From: Fragilariopsis cylindrus CCMP1102
Taxonomy: Eukaryota > Bacillariophyta > Bacillariophyceae > Bacillariales > Bacillariaceae
DNA: 64,000 nucleotides
NCBI GenBank assembly: GCA_900095095.1
Contig: FMBT01000392.1
Location: 1-64,000, forward strand
Direction of reading: 5' to 3'
The position numbers and the translations under genes are program-made. Shown here piece after piece: positions 54,706 to 64,000 of the stretch (its first letter is position 1; each line of letters begins with the position of its first letter). The notes under the pieces were generated by a model, which did not search any database, was not told the origin of the DNA, and saw nothing but the letters and a program-made list of their open reading frames with translations.

Positions 54706-56465
54706 TTAAATAGTAGTAGCCTCGTTGTGTTGATAGTTGTATCGAGTATTAATGAAAGAATCATTATCAGCATCTTTATCATAATATCTTGATTGATACT
54801 GGACTTCGGTGGGACAAAAACCTGGACCGGTCGGTCCAGCGGCAAAACCTTGTAATACCATCCGACAGCGAAACTGATGAATACGATCGGCAATCGATTT
54901 TGCTGCTGGGCTAGTAGTAGTATTAGTATTACCGCCCAACCACAGTCGTTCGGCAGCAGCAGATGCTCTAGGCCAAACTCTAGAAATAAAGTTTGATGAA
55001 TCGACATGCTCACCCCACATAGATGCATGACCACCAATCATAAGATCAGTATTACCCGTAAAGTTTCGTGGATCGCATTCATAGAATTTTTGCCACGAAC
55101 AGTCTAAATGATCAAGGTACCAGCATCCAGAAAGAATACTTGAAAATTCTTATTTGTTGCATTTTGTATTGTATACGTATCAAAACCTTTCCATACATCA
55201 ATGATTGTATTTGGAGGTATGGTTAAGTTAAGATTAAATACCTCCTGCCAAACTATTGGAATTTTGTGCATGTTGGCAACAATTTTCAGTAAACGCGTTT
55301 CAAAATACTCGTATAATTCTACCGTCTTATTCATGTTATGTAGTTTCATCCATTCACGATAGATGTGTCATTGAGCCAACATTTCTCACTTAGTTCAACC
55401 TCGTCACCTCCCACGTGAATATAATCGTCAGGAAATACATCATTAAGATCTTTGTAGATAGTTTCAACAAAATTGTATGTTTCTGGTACGGTTGGATTTA
55501 TTGGTTCAGATGGATTGGACAATGACTCATAACTTCTGGATGCGATTTGGCTATTGCGTTCGTATGACCAGGCAAATCAATTTCTGGTATGACGCGGATA
55601 CCTCGTAGATATGCTGCTCTAATGACGGTTTGTACATCCTTAACAGTATATATTCGCTTAGGATGGTATGCTCCTTTTGTAGCAAGCTCCGGAAAGCTAC
55701 TTGTTGCGTATGGAAACGATTGTGAATCTGATATATGCCAATGCAGTACATTCATCTTATTCATTTCCATGACATCCAGATTGTCCAATATCAAATTTAG
55801 TGGTAAGTAATGACGAGCCGTATCTATCATAAGTCCACGATACGGGTATGATGGTGCATCTGATATGAAAAGGGGTATGTCACGTATACAAAAAATTCCG
55901 CCAGAAGCACCATCGCCAGTATTAATAGGCATAGGTGACGACGATGTATCCATCCATCCAAATTCCAATAATTGACCAAGAGTCTCCAGGCCACGAAGAA
56001 TACCGAATACGGTCGATGCTTAAGAGAAACGATATCCGAATCTTCCAGTATAACTAACTTATAATCTTCCGGAACATTATGATACAACTTCATGTCCGAT
56101 GATTCGACAATGATATTTATGCTTGAAATCGATCGAAGAGGAAGATCTAATGGATTCACAGTATAATCCTCGTTGAAATCTGGAAATCGTGTCAAAGATT
56201 TTCTGAAACGACGAATAGCATGTTGTAAAAAGTTTTCGACGACCTTCGTATTATTATTCTGTTCATGGGTAGTAGAGGGGACTATTGAGAAAGTGATGTT
56301 GTTCGTAGAAACGATACCGAGAACTGATATATCAATGTTATGATTGTACGATTCGATCTTAGCTGCTGGGAAGATACGATATTTCTGCTCATTATCGTCG
56401 GCTTGAATTGCAAGAAAGAGAGCTGATAATAATATTGAAATGACAATGATGTAGTTCGTCATCAT
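54706..56465 (-). CDS. Secreted GH20 beta-N-acetylhexosaminidase, frame broken
   Basis: Removes terminal beta-GlcNAc/GalNAc from glycans. A signal peptide (NYIIVISILLSALFLAIQAD) follows the ATG. Then come GLMIDTARHYLPLNLILDNL, MNVLHWHISDSQSFPYA, GIRVIPEIDLPGHTNAI, DDYIHVGGDEVELSEKCW (catalytic Asp-Glu pair), IPIVWQEVFNLN, DVWKG, GGHASMWGEHVDSSNFISR and WPRASAAAERLW: the full order of the family. Four frame breaks occur, near 56020, 55517, 55359 and 55120. The first three each need one added base; the fourth one or, more naturally, four (restoring AGWYLDHLD). Total length is then divisible by three at about 588 aa, the normal size. It is probably lysosomal or extracellular. Confidence 0.85.
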
Positions 56466-57331
56466 TGCTGTGCTGCTATACCGCTTTATATAATCAAAAT
56501 GACAAGAGACGCCAATGATTGATAATGAAAAGCGTCAAAGCGTTATATCAACACTCTCTTCGAACATCGAAAAGATTTTCTTTGTTTTGTGTCAGATAAA
56601 AAATAGAGCGAAAACCATAGTTTCTCTGACCTCCCGGTAACCTAAAACATTATTATTATCTAACAACAACAAAAAACAAATCAAGTATGTGAAGTTATAT
56701 TACATCACTTCAGTGGCTGCCGCATGAAATTTCATTTCTGGGATCCACAGTCTGTCTGGTATAAATAAGCATAAGTTAAAGTATAGGTTACATTTCGTAC
56801 TATTACTTCATTATGGACAATGAAAGGTTTTGTCTATCTCTTATTGGGGTATTTTCTGGGTATTAGGGAAGGTGGCAACTTCATATTTGGAACAAAGTAG
56901 GATGTGGTGAGGGTTATTCCACTATTCCATTATTTCCAATCTGAAATATTCCTCCCTTGTTGTGTTTAGTGATCTAGAGAGAAAAAAATATCCTACATTC
57001 TTACTAATAAAATGGAGACTGCTTTTGACGCATCCTTCTGTCTCTAGATAATAGGTGAGAAAAAATAAACAAGATTTAGATACAATATGTTCTACTGCAA
57101 CTAGTTGCCTGCAACACAAAAGTAGATTTGATCCCATCATTCAAATTAGAAGGTTCGATCTAAAGAGGTGGTGGATATCATTACTGTGTATTGTACTTAA
57201 TATAACTTTTTATTATTAATATTCATTAAAGCGAGGGTCTGCGTCGGCTTTCTACGAGATGACTTTTTGCTGCTGATGCAGATGTTGGTATTTATATGGA
57301 CGGAAACAATCGGATATATCAGAGTTTTTAT
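56466..57331. other. Intergenic region
   Basis: Lies between two minus-strand genes, so it holds the GH20 promoter and the eIF2 gamma 3' flank. A minus-strand frame at 56922-57140 is unsupported. Confidence 0.6.
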
Positions 57332-58988
57332 CTAGTTTTCTGCGACCTCAATCACAACACCCTTTCGGATTTGTCCCCATCCAATGAGACGCCAATGTTT
57401 ATCGACACGACGAGATAATGCAATCTTTTCACCTTCGGTTGTACATACAGGTTGTGTAAGAGCGACCTTGGCTAATTCACCTTTGACAGCAATCACTCTA
57501 CCTCCTGTGGCTGTAGATCCGATATTTACCATAAGAATTTCATTCTTGGATAATTTTTGTACCTTAGCTTGCTTACCACCATCACTTGTCTTAACACCTA
57601 ATAATCTTCTTAGAAGATAGTACGAAATTTCAATCTCACAAAATACGTCAGGTAATTTTCCTCGTAGTCCTAGTACCTGTCCAACTAAACGATCGGCACG
57701 GGTCAACGTAGGATCGATTCTTGTACCCACACCGATTAATCCACCAGGAACAGCATATTGCAATTCATTATTTTCTGTAGCGAGGGATGAAATCTTGCTA
57801 TAAATAGGTGAACAGACCATGGTGGTGTTACCATCTTCACCCTCCTGCTTAGTAACGATACCTGGTCGGACCTCAACTTCGTCACCAACCTTCAGGACAC
57901 CCTTTAAGATACTACCACCAGCAACCCCACCCTGTAAATCACTTACATCCTGTCCAGGTCGGTTAACATCGAAGGAACGAATGACGATCAATTGTGGTAC
58001 AGATGTAAAGTCTCTGATTGGTAATGGGATCTTACGGACGATGTATTCACAAACGACGTCGATATTGTACTTTAAAACAGCCGAAATTGGAATAATCGGT
58101 GCCGAATCTGCAACTGTTCCCGCAACAAATTTACGGATCTGTTCCTGTTGTGCTAATGCGGCATCTGGTTTAACTAAGTCAACTTTATTTTGTAGAATTA
58201 AAATTTCCTTCAAACGCATAATTTCAACTGCAGCTAAATGTTCTGATGTTTGTGGTTGAGGACATGTTTCATTACCGGCAACTAATAGGAACGCGGCATC
58301 CATAACAGCTGCACCATTTAACATTGTTGCCATAAGAATATCATGACCAGGACAATCGACGAAGGATACATGCCGACGTAACCGATATGTGATACCGGTA
58401 ACATCATCAATAAATTCATCAGCATGATTTGATCCACGTGAAGTATATGATCCACCCTTTTCACCCTTAGGATCACCTTTATAAATTTTAGCATTTGCGT
58501 ATCCTAATTTGATAGTAATGTTACGTTCTAATTCATTCTTAAAACGGACAGTTTGGACACCACTAATAGCTTTAACGACAGTTGATTTTCCATGTGCCAC
58601 ATGACCAATTGTACCGATATTGATGGTAGCTTGACGAGAAATCTGAGAAATTTGTTATAATTGATTTTGTTTTGTTTTTGGTGTTGAAAAAATATATTTT
58701 TTGTGAGAAAATGTTTTTTTGATAATAATGCATCGACTGGTCTCATTCAACGTGTGCGTGTATGTGATTATTGAACATCAAGAAATCAGCTAACACGAGT
58801 ACTATGATACGGTAACATCCTACTTTATTCTTCAAATGCATCATATCAAAATCGTAACGTTACTGTACGGGCGTAAAATATAATATAAAACTTACCACAT
58901 CTGGAGTCAATGCTGTTAATTTCGATGGATCGACTGAAGACGCATCCTGTGTCTTCAAGTGATCTTGTTTCGTTTTTGATTCTCCCAT
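57332..58988 (-). CDS. EIF2S3: Translation initiation factor eIF2 subunit gamma, two exons
   Basis: GTPase core of the eIF2-GTP-Met-tRNAi complex. Exon 1 is 58988-58896 (31 codons) and exon 2 58642-57332, with a 253-nt intron (GTAAGT...CTCAG), phase 0: LTALTPDV joins [17 protein letters not shown]. The product is 467 aa, the normal length. G1 is GHVAHGKS (about residues 44-51), G3 [10 protein letters not shown]4 LQNKVDLV. The eIF2-specific insertion ([11 protein letters not shown]) and [13 protein letters not shown] are present. Domains II and III follow, with [18 protein letters not shown] and [12 protein letters not shown]. The zinc-knuckle Cys residues typical of many eIF2 gamma are largely absent from the insertion. 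No frame damage. It is divergent from the queuosine salvage gene. Confidence 0.97.
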
Positions 58989-59476
58989 TATAAATGTATC
59001 TAGAAGATTTTGGTTTAGTTGTTGATTGTTTTTCTATGCTGCCCAGTTGCCGTGTCTCTGTTCTATTTTCTACTACTTCAATACAATTACTAATTGCTCT
59101 ACTACTATTCCACTGTTTTATTAAAAAGACGACAAGTTTTGCTCTTCCTCCTCCTCTCTCATCGTCGCATGTTTCGGTCCATACATACTTTTTGCTACGG
59201 GAGAAGACCAGACGACTTGTATGTGCGCATTTTCTTTCATTTCATTTTTTGCGCGCGCCTTTGTCGAATTGACAATATAACAATAACAAAGTTAGGGTTT
59301 TTCAGGTCGTGTCCTTCAAAGGATATTAGATATTACATTAACTTACTAAAAAGAATCATTCAAACAACATTCAAAATCAATATATTGCATACCAGTAATA
59401 AACAACAAAGAATGTTGTGATGGGAGAAGAAGTACAAAAGTAGACTCACTCATCTACAGGTTGACAACCATCAATC
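58989..59476. other. Divergent promoter region of eIF2 gamma and the queuosine gene
   Basis: 488 bp shared upstream region. It holds a GCGCGCGCC stretch near 59257 but no clear consensus element. Confidence 0.55.
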
Positions 59477-60979
59477 ATGGAAAGTTCTCATCCTCCTACA
59501 GCTTCCTTTACAAATCCCTGTGAGCTAGTGAGAAAAACATGTAGAAAATGGATGGAAGAAGAAGAAGGTGCAATTATTATCGACGATGATGATAATAATG
59601 ATGATGACAACGACAACGACAACAACGATGACGATGAGCGAAGGTATTGGTTTCAACAGCAAGAACATTCGTCATCATCAACATCAACATCATCATCATC
59701 ATCATCATCTGTGATAGACTACCATCGTCATAGTCATCGTCGTTCGGTTTTAATTCGATACGATAAACTTCCGGCCTTGGCCAATGAAATTTTGATGCAA
59801 CGACAACAAACGACTACAGCGGCGACGACTGCTGAGACGACGACCGCTACAACGACAACGACGAACGCATCTTCAAAAGAAGAAGAAGAATGGATCGAAT
59901 GGGATACTGAGGGATGGCATTATAATGGTTCAGGATTCAATGGAACTGAAGATGAACGGAGAGAACGTGTTGCCTTATATTTGCTAGCATTGGATGCTAT
60001 TAACTTTTGCTTTTGGCCTTTGTCAGAAGAAAAAGACCAGGACGATGATGACGAGAATAAGACCACCATCACCACCACTGCCACCAAAAATATCAACAGT
60101 AATAATTATATCAATCTTCTAGAATACGATCATTTGGCTATGGCTTTGAAGAAAATGGCTGAAGCTGATCATGTTGTAAGCAAAAGTGATGATAACGAAA
60201 GAAACAAAAAGGAACAAACAAATGAGTATGCATTTTCACCAAATAATCTTGCCACGATGACAGCAGAAAAAATGAGGAACCTGTTAAGACCATACTTGGA
60301 TGAAAAGAAATATCCATTACCAAATATTCAAAAACGTGCCCAACTATGGAAGGAAGTAGGGGAGGGAATTATACGAGACTATAATGGTATGGTATTAAAT
60401 TTAGTAAATTGTGCCAGTCAAGATGCTTCTCGGTTGGTAGAACTGATCGTAACTTCCTTTCCTGGATTTCGTGATGAGGTCTATATAGCACCGTCCTCGT
60501 CATCGTCGTCGCCGTCACAGCATCAACAACAACAACAACAACGACTTGTGTTTTTGAAACGAGCCCAAATATTTGTTGGAGATATTAATGCCGCTCTTAG
60601 ATTACAGTTAAATGGAATGGAACGTTTAACTACATTTGCAGATTATCGTGTACCACAAGTTCTTAGACATTGGAAGATTCTAGTGTATTCACCTCTTCTT
60701 TCCAATAAGGTTGATAACTACATCGAAATAAAGAAAGATTCATACGAAGAAATTTCTATACGTGCAGCAACTATTATCGTTGTGGAAGAATTGGTGAAGT
60801 TACTAAATCAGAACAATAGCAGTAACGACAACGACAGCATTAATACTACTGCTAACAATAATGAGCAATGCAAATATACCGATGTCACTGTTGATTGGTA
60901 TCTGTGGCAAGTGGGCGAACGTATGCATCAAGAGGGCATAATGAAACCTTTTCATAAGGTTCGTACGTACTTTTACTAG
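59477..60979 (+). CDS. QNG1: Queuosine 5'-phosphate N-glycosylase (QNG1/DUF2419)
   Basis: Releases the queuine base from queuosine-5'-phosphate so that it can be re-used for tRNA. 500 aa from an ATG, no intron. Family segments: EGWHYNGSGFNGTEDERRER, ALDAINFCFWPLSEE, INLLEYDHLAMALKKM, RAQLWKEVGEGIIRDYNGMV, LIVTSFPGFRDEV, FLKRAQIFVGDINAALRLQ, ERLTTFADYRVPQVLRHW and VTVDWYLWQVGERM. NFCFW and FADYRVPQ are hallmark motifs. The human protein is about 340 aa; the excess comes from Asp/Asn/Ser/Thr-rich insertions at residues 25-80, 105-140, 185-205 and about 345-358. Eukaryotes do not make queuine and must import or salvage it. No frame damage. Confidence 0.92.
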   Translation: MESSHPPTASFTNPCELVRKTCRKWMEEEEGAIIIDDDDNNDDDNDNDNNDDDERRYWFQQQEHSSSSTSTSSSSSSSVIDYHRHSHRRSVLIRYDKLPALANEILMQRQQTTTAATTAETTTATTTTTNASSKEEEEWIEWDTEGWHYNGSGFNGTEDERRERVALYLLALDAINFCFWPLSEEKDQDDDDENKTTITTTATKNINSNNYINLLEYDHLAMALKKMAEADHVVSKSDDNERNKKEQTNEYAFSPNNLATMTAEKMRNLLRPYLDEKKYPLPNIQKRAQLWKEVGEGIIRDYNGMVLNLVNCASQDASRLVELIVTSFPGFRDEVYIAPSSSSSSPSQHQQQQQQRLVFLKRAQIFVGDINAALRLQLNGMERLTTFADYRVPQVLRHWKILVYSPLLSNKVDNYIEIKKDSYEEISIRAATIIVVEELVKLLNQNNSSNDNDSINTTANNNEQCKYTDVTVDWYLWQVGERMHQEGIMKPFHKVRTYFY

Positions 60980-61243
60980 CCGGATGGGTACTCTCAGCAC
61001 TATGATAGTGTTCGTTATTTGATCTTGAGGGGAAATATGCTGCAGTAGATTGTTATTTATATCAATGTTATTTACAGTATAAATTTTATGATTTTAATCT
61101 ATGATAATATGATACTAGCTAGTATTACTAATAGTTGACGTGGTGTATATACTTGTATTTCGTACATTTTCACTCCTCTCTTGTCTCAATCAACAATCAA
61201 CAATCAGTCATATTCTATTTCTATATCGCAATACAATCAAATC
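60980..61243. other. Convergent intergenic region
   Basis: 264 bp between two converging genes, no feature seen. Confidence 0.6.
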
Positions 61244-62720
61244 TCAGTAAACGAATCCCTGTGTGAGTGTTGCTGTATCAATTTTTGTATATTCTTGTGT
61301 TTGTGGATCAAAATACAATGCATATATCATATCAAATTGAGAATCCGGCCAGAATAATATTTCAGTAAATAGAGGATCAGTACTAACAAATTTACCAATT
61401 GTCACATCTCTTTTGCCAATTTTATCATCCTTATCATTCATCATTAATGCTTCTGCTAAAAAACCAATATTCGCATGTTCCCAACTAACCAACACCGATG
61501 ATGAAACATTCTCATTCTCAAAAAGTTTGTTTCGTATTGCTTCTGCTGCACCAATATTGCAGCACATACCTAGTTAAACATATTCGTGGTAAAAAAAGTG
61601 CGGGAAAAGAAAATAATCGAACGGTAACGACGACAATGATGAGATAACATAGTAGAAAATACACAGTTTTAAATGAAAAGAAAAAACAGTCCAATATTAT
61701 ATATCATACGGTAGCAAACATTATATGAATATACAGCACAGATCCTAACGTACCAAAGTCATGTGAAGATCCTTCTAATGATGGATGATGACAAACTTTA
61801 TCGTTGTAGTAATTTTCTCCGTCGTTGCTATCGTTAACAGTATCGGTGGGTACATCATCAATTGTACCCAGTCCGCATAAATCTCTTTTTTGTAAGAATA
61901 TTAGAGGAAGAAGAAGAAATCAGAAAGAAAAGAAGGAAGGAATAATCGCCGTCCGTCGTGAGTAAATAGGCTATCAATAATAATGCAAGAAGACGAAGAA
62001 GTTACTGTGATATGTTTCTTCAAATACTTACGGTTTTGATCCAGTAATATTATTAACCGGAATTTTTAATGCCATACTTAATGGATGTAATGTAGCTTGT
62101 GTGCGATAAACACCATTGGATTCATCACGACAATCTAAAGTATTATCATAATTAAATGAAAATAATCCATTTGGAGTAATAAGATGAGTGTCATCATCAT
62201 CATCATCATCATCATCATTATCATCAGCAGTAGTAGGACTAGTAGTAGAAGTCGTCGATTTGGTACCTGCAAACACAGAAACTAATTGATCTGCTCTTGC
62301 GTATCCCTTTGTACTTAAACATGCATATTTGTATGCGGTTTCATTTTTAGGATCCCAATGCTTTTCACCGTGGCGAATAATGTAAACAACTTTCTCGATA
62401 TTTTCATTGATGTTTGTCTCTGCTGCCATTGACGATGATGATGATGATGATGATGATGATGCAGTGTGGTGTAACGACAATGACAACGCAAGCACTGATA
62501 GCGATACTAAAAGTAAAGTAATCACTAAACTTGCAGTACTTGTAGACGAATATGTAACGATGATAAAATTATCTTTTTTCTTTGCTGAAGAGGGGCTGCT
62601 GTCATCATCAACATTATTATTTTTCGCAAACAATAAATAAGATTCCTCGTTGTCATCACAACTCATATTACAGCTACCATAACGAATTGATGGGCAAGAT
62701 GACGAAGTTGGGGTTGTCAT
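61244..62720 (-). CDS. Membrane-anchored histidine phosphatase (PGAM-like), three exons
   Basis: Exons 62720-62032, 61884-61754 and 61569-61244 give 381 aa; donors are GTAAGT and GTACGT and frame is kept (junctions near GSKP/DLCGLG and HDFG/MCCNIG). A cytosolic N-terminus is followed by one membrane span (SLVITLLLVSLSVLALSLSL), so it is probably a type II protein. The phosphohistidine loop is VVYIIRHGEKHWDP. The second catalytic His lies in LVSWEHANIGFLAEAL. An Asp repeat in the middle comes from a CAT/ATG microsatellite. The acceptor region ILFWPDSQFDMIYALYFDP resembles diatom and plant proteins of unknown substrate. It could act on a phosphosugar, a phospholipid head group or a protein. Confidence 0.8.
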
Positions 62721-63629
62721 AGTATAATTCTAAGCTTCTTTCTGCTTCTGTCCTTTCAAATACGGTAGTCTTCAGATAATTGTGATACTTGATACTTGTA
62801 AAGTTACTGTAGTATGAATACATGAATACTAAAGAATTAAGAAATTTGTATAAGTTCGAAAGTTTAAAAGTATCCGATGAATTAAAAATGAATCTCTTCA
62901 TATTATTATTATGCGGCGGGCGTATCCTCTTACTTACGTCGTAACGTGTAATTGGTGATTGGACGTGGAACGTGTGGAAGGTAGGAGGTGCCGGGTAATT
63001 TCTTTTTTTGTTCACAATTTTTAACATATTTCAGTTTCTAAATTTCCGTTCAGTAAAAAGAAACTAATTTATTCAATTTGTACCACGGCACATTTCTAGC
63101 ACAATTCCGGCACGGCACAAGCGTGATTAACACGCTGAATTTATTTTAGATTTCCGGCACATTTTCGAAACAAGGTCATAGCAAACTAATACCATGCTTA
63201 CTATATATATATATATATATAATATATGTATGTATAGTATAATTAAGAATGCTTGAATTTTCCACTTTATTTGTTCTTGCCAGCTACGACTATATATATT
63301 ACTGTAGATATAGAATTTGAAATGCTACTCTGAAGAAATACAATGATAATGGATGCGATTCGTTCTGTAAGATTATGTATATCATATCTCCCTCTTCATT
63401 CATTTTCACCTCTTAGTATTTGATAACAAATCTAAAAGTCCATGATCGTTATTTTGTTATATTCAATAGTATGATTGATTGATTGATTGTCTTTGTTTTG
63501 GGTTTTAGCTTTTTCACAATTTTCTGATTCCCTTTTTTTGGTTTAGCCTGAAATACTGCGGGGGAAGTTGATTTTAATGTACAGCATTGTGTATCATCTT
63601 CAAAGCAACAAGCAGCAAATAACAAGTGT
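62721..63629. other. Intergenic region, AT-rich
   Basis: No supported gene. It contains an AT dinucleotide run (63202-63220) and a short TGAT repeat near 63472-63487. Confidence 0.6.
63202..63220. repeat. AT dinucleotide repeat
   Basis: About nine TA units in non-coding sequence. Confidence 0.85.
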
Positions 63630-64000
63630 TTACTGATCGTCGTTGTTGTTGTTGTTATCATTATTATTTCTTGTACTAGCAGCAACAACAAACTTTCCGC
63701 ATGCAACCATCTTACTTGCAATACCAAATAATCCTGAACTTTGTTCTAAACGTAAAACTCCATCCTTTCCTAATTCTGTCTTTCCTCGTCCTGCTGGTAT
63801 AATTTCAATGTCACCATAAACAGGTCCAGGTGGAACAGAATACGTCGTCGATGTTTGTGTACTCTTTTCTTCCTCGTCTGTCCAGTATACTTTTGAAATA
63901 CTACCTTTCGTTTCGACTGTTCTAGTATATCCTAATGTATCCATACTAAATCTTAAAAATTTATTATCATCAGATAATTTCCATTGACTACCACTACCAT
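63630..64000 (-). CDS. Partial unknown protein, runs off the right edge
   Basis: The minus-strand frame is open from the window edge to the stop at 63630, so only the last ~123 residues are present. The ATG at 63944 is internal: upstream codons read GSGSQWKLSDDNKFLRFSMD in frame. The segment has SKVYWTDEEEKSTQTSTTY, SVPPGPVYGDIEIIPAGRG and FGIASKMVACGKFVVAAS, and ends in an Asn/Asp run. It looks like a beta-rich globular domain. I do not recognise a family. Confidence 0.7.
   Translation of the reverse strand, partial: GSGSQWKLSDDNKFLRFSMDTLGYTRTVETKGSISKVYWTDEEEKSTQTSTTYSVPPGPVYGDIEIIPAGRGKTELGKDGVLRLEQSSGLFGIASKMVACGKFVVAASTRNNNDNNNNNDDQ

Noticed and set aside
1-64000. Transposons, retroelements, CRISPR arrays or defence systems
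   Set aside because: No reverse transcriptase, integrase, transposase or Cas motif was seen in any frame; repeats present are microsatellites, gene-internal units or short inverted repeats.

Overview
The window looks like nuclear DNA of a diatom (or a close stramenopile). It is AT-rich, with short GT-AG introns and long runs of Asn, Ser and Asp in the proteins. Several proteins begin with a signal peptide followed by a Phe-led, basic stretch, the pattern of diatom plastid import (SSAF-type at 22858). Lineage-typical families are present: two DUF6824 genes and a helicase-associated-domain gene. I see no operon, CRISPR array, intact transposon, rRNA or tRNA. Species cannot be named from sequence alone.

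Layout. 1-1627: no intact gene; simple repeats and an inverted relic of the histone deacetylase gene that lies 9 kb away. 1628-6130: 1,500-aa signal-bearing protein with WA-type helical repeats (OPR/FASTK-like). 6263-7437 (-): SAM methyltransferase-like. 8766-10601 (+): histone deacetylase. 10829-12133 (-): type II membrane protein. 12717-14863 (+): disordered coiled-coil membrane protein, followed by two strong hairpins. 15461-17381 (+): helicase-associated-domain protein. 18072-20000 (-): DUF676 lipase-like. 20930-22295 (-): RAD51, three exons, with an E2F-like site upstream. 22858-25516 (+): plastid SohB/SppA protease, four exons. 25871-27995 (-): secreted Asn-rich glycoprotein. 29314-31257 and 32063-34573 (+): two disordered Ser/Arg-rich proteins. 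34804-39639 (-): PP4 regulatory subunit 3 (SMEK), three exons. 41106-42224 (-): prolyl 4-hydroxylase. 43117-45549 and 46961-48284 (+): DUF6824 pair. 48847-50543 (+): tRNA dihydrouridine synthase. 50811-54053 (-): C-terminal processing protease, two exons. 54706-56465 (-): GH20 hexosaminidase. 57332-58988 (-): eIF2 gamma. 59477-60979 (+): queuosine salvage enzyme. 61244-62720 (-): membrane-anchored histidine phosphatase, three exons. 63630 to the right edge (-): partial unknown gene.

The genes are a normal eukaryotic mixture and do not form one pathway. Themes that recur are organelle protein turnover (SohB, CtpA), tRNA and translation (DUS, eIF2 gamma, queuosine salvage) and genome maintenance or signalling (RAD51, SMEK, HDAC).

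A caution on quality: at least ten genes have conserved reading frames broken by what looks like the loss of one base, mostly in a mononucleotide run. In every case I traced, adding a base restores the family sequence. This looks more like consensus under-calling in the assembly than mass pseudogenisation. I found no convincing new multi-gene system. The best leads are the HDAC relic, the E2F-RAD51 site, the DUF6824 pair, the WA-repeat protein and the paired hairpins at 14.9-15.0 kb.
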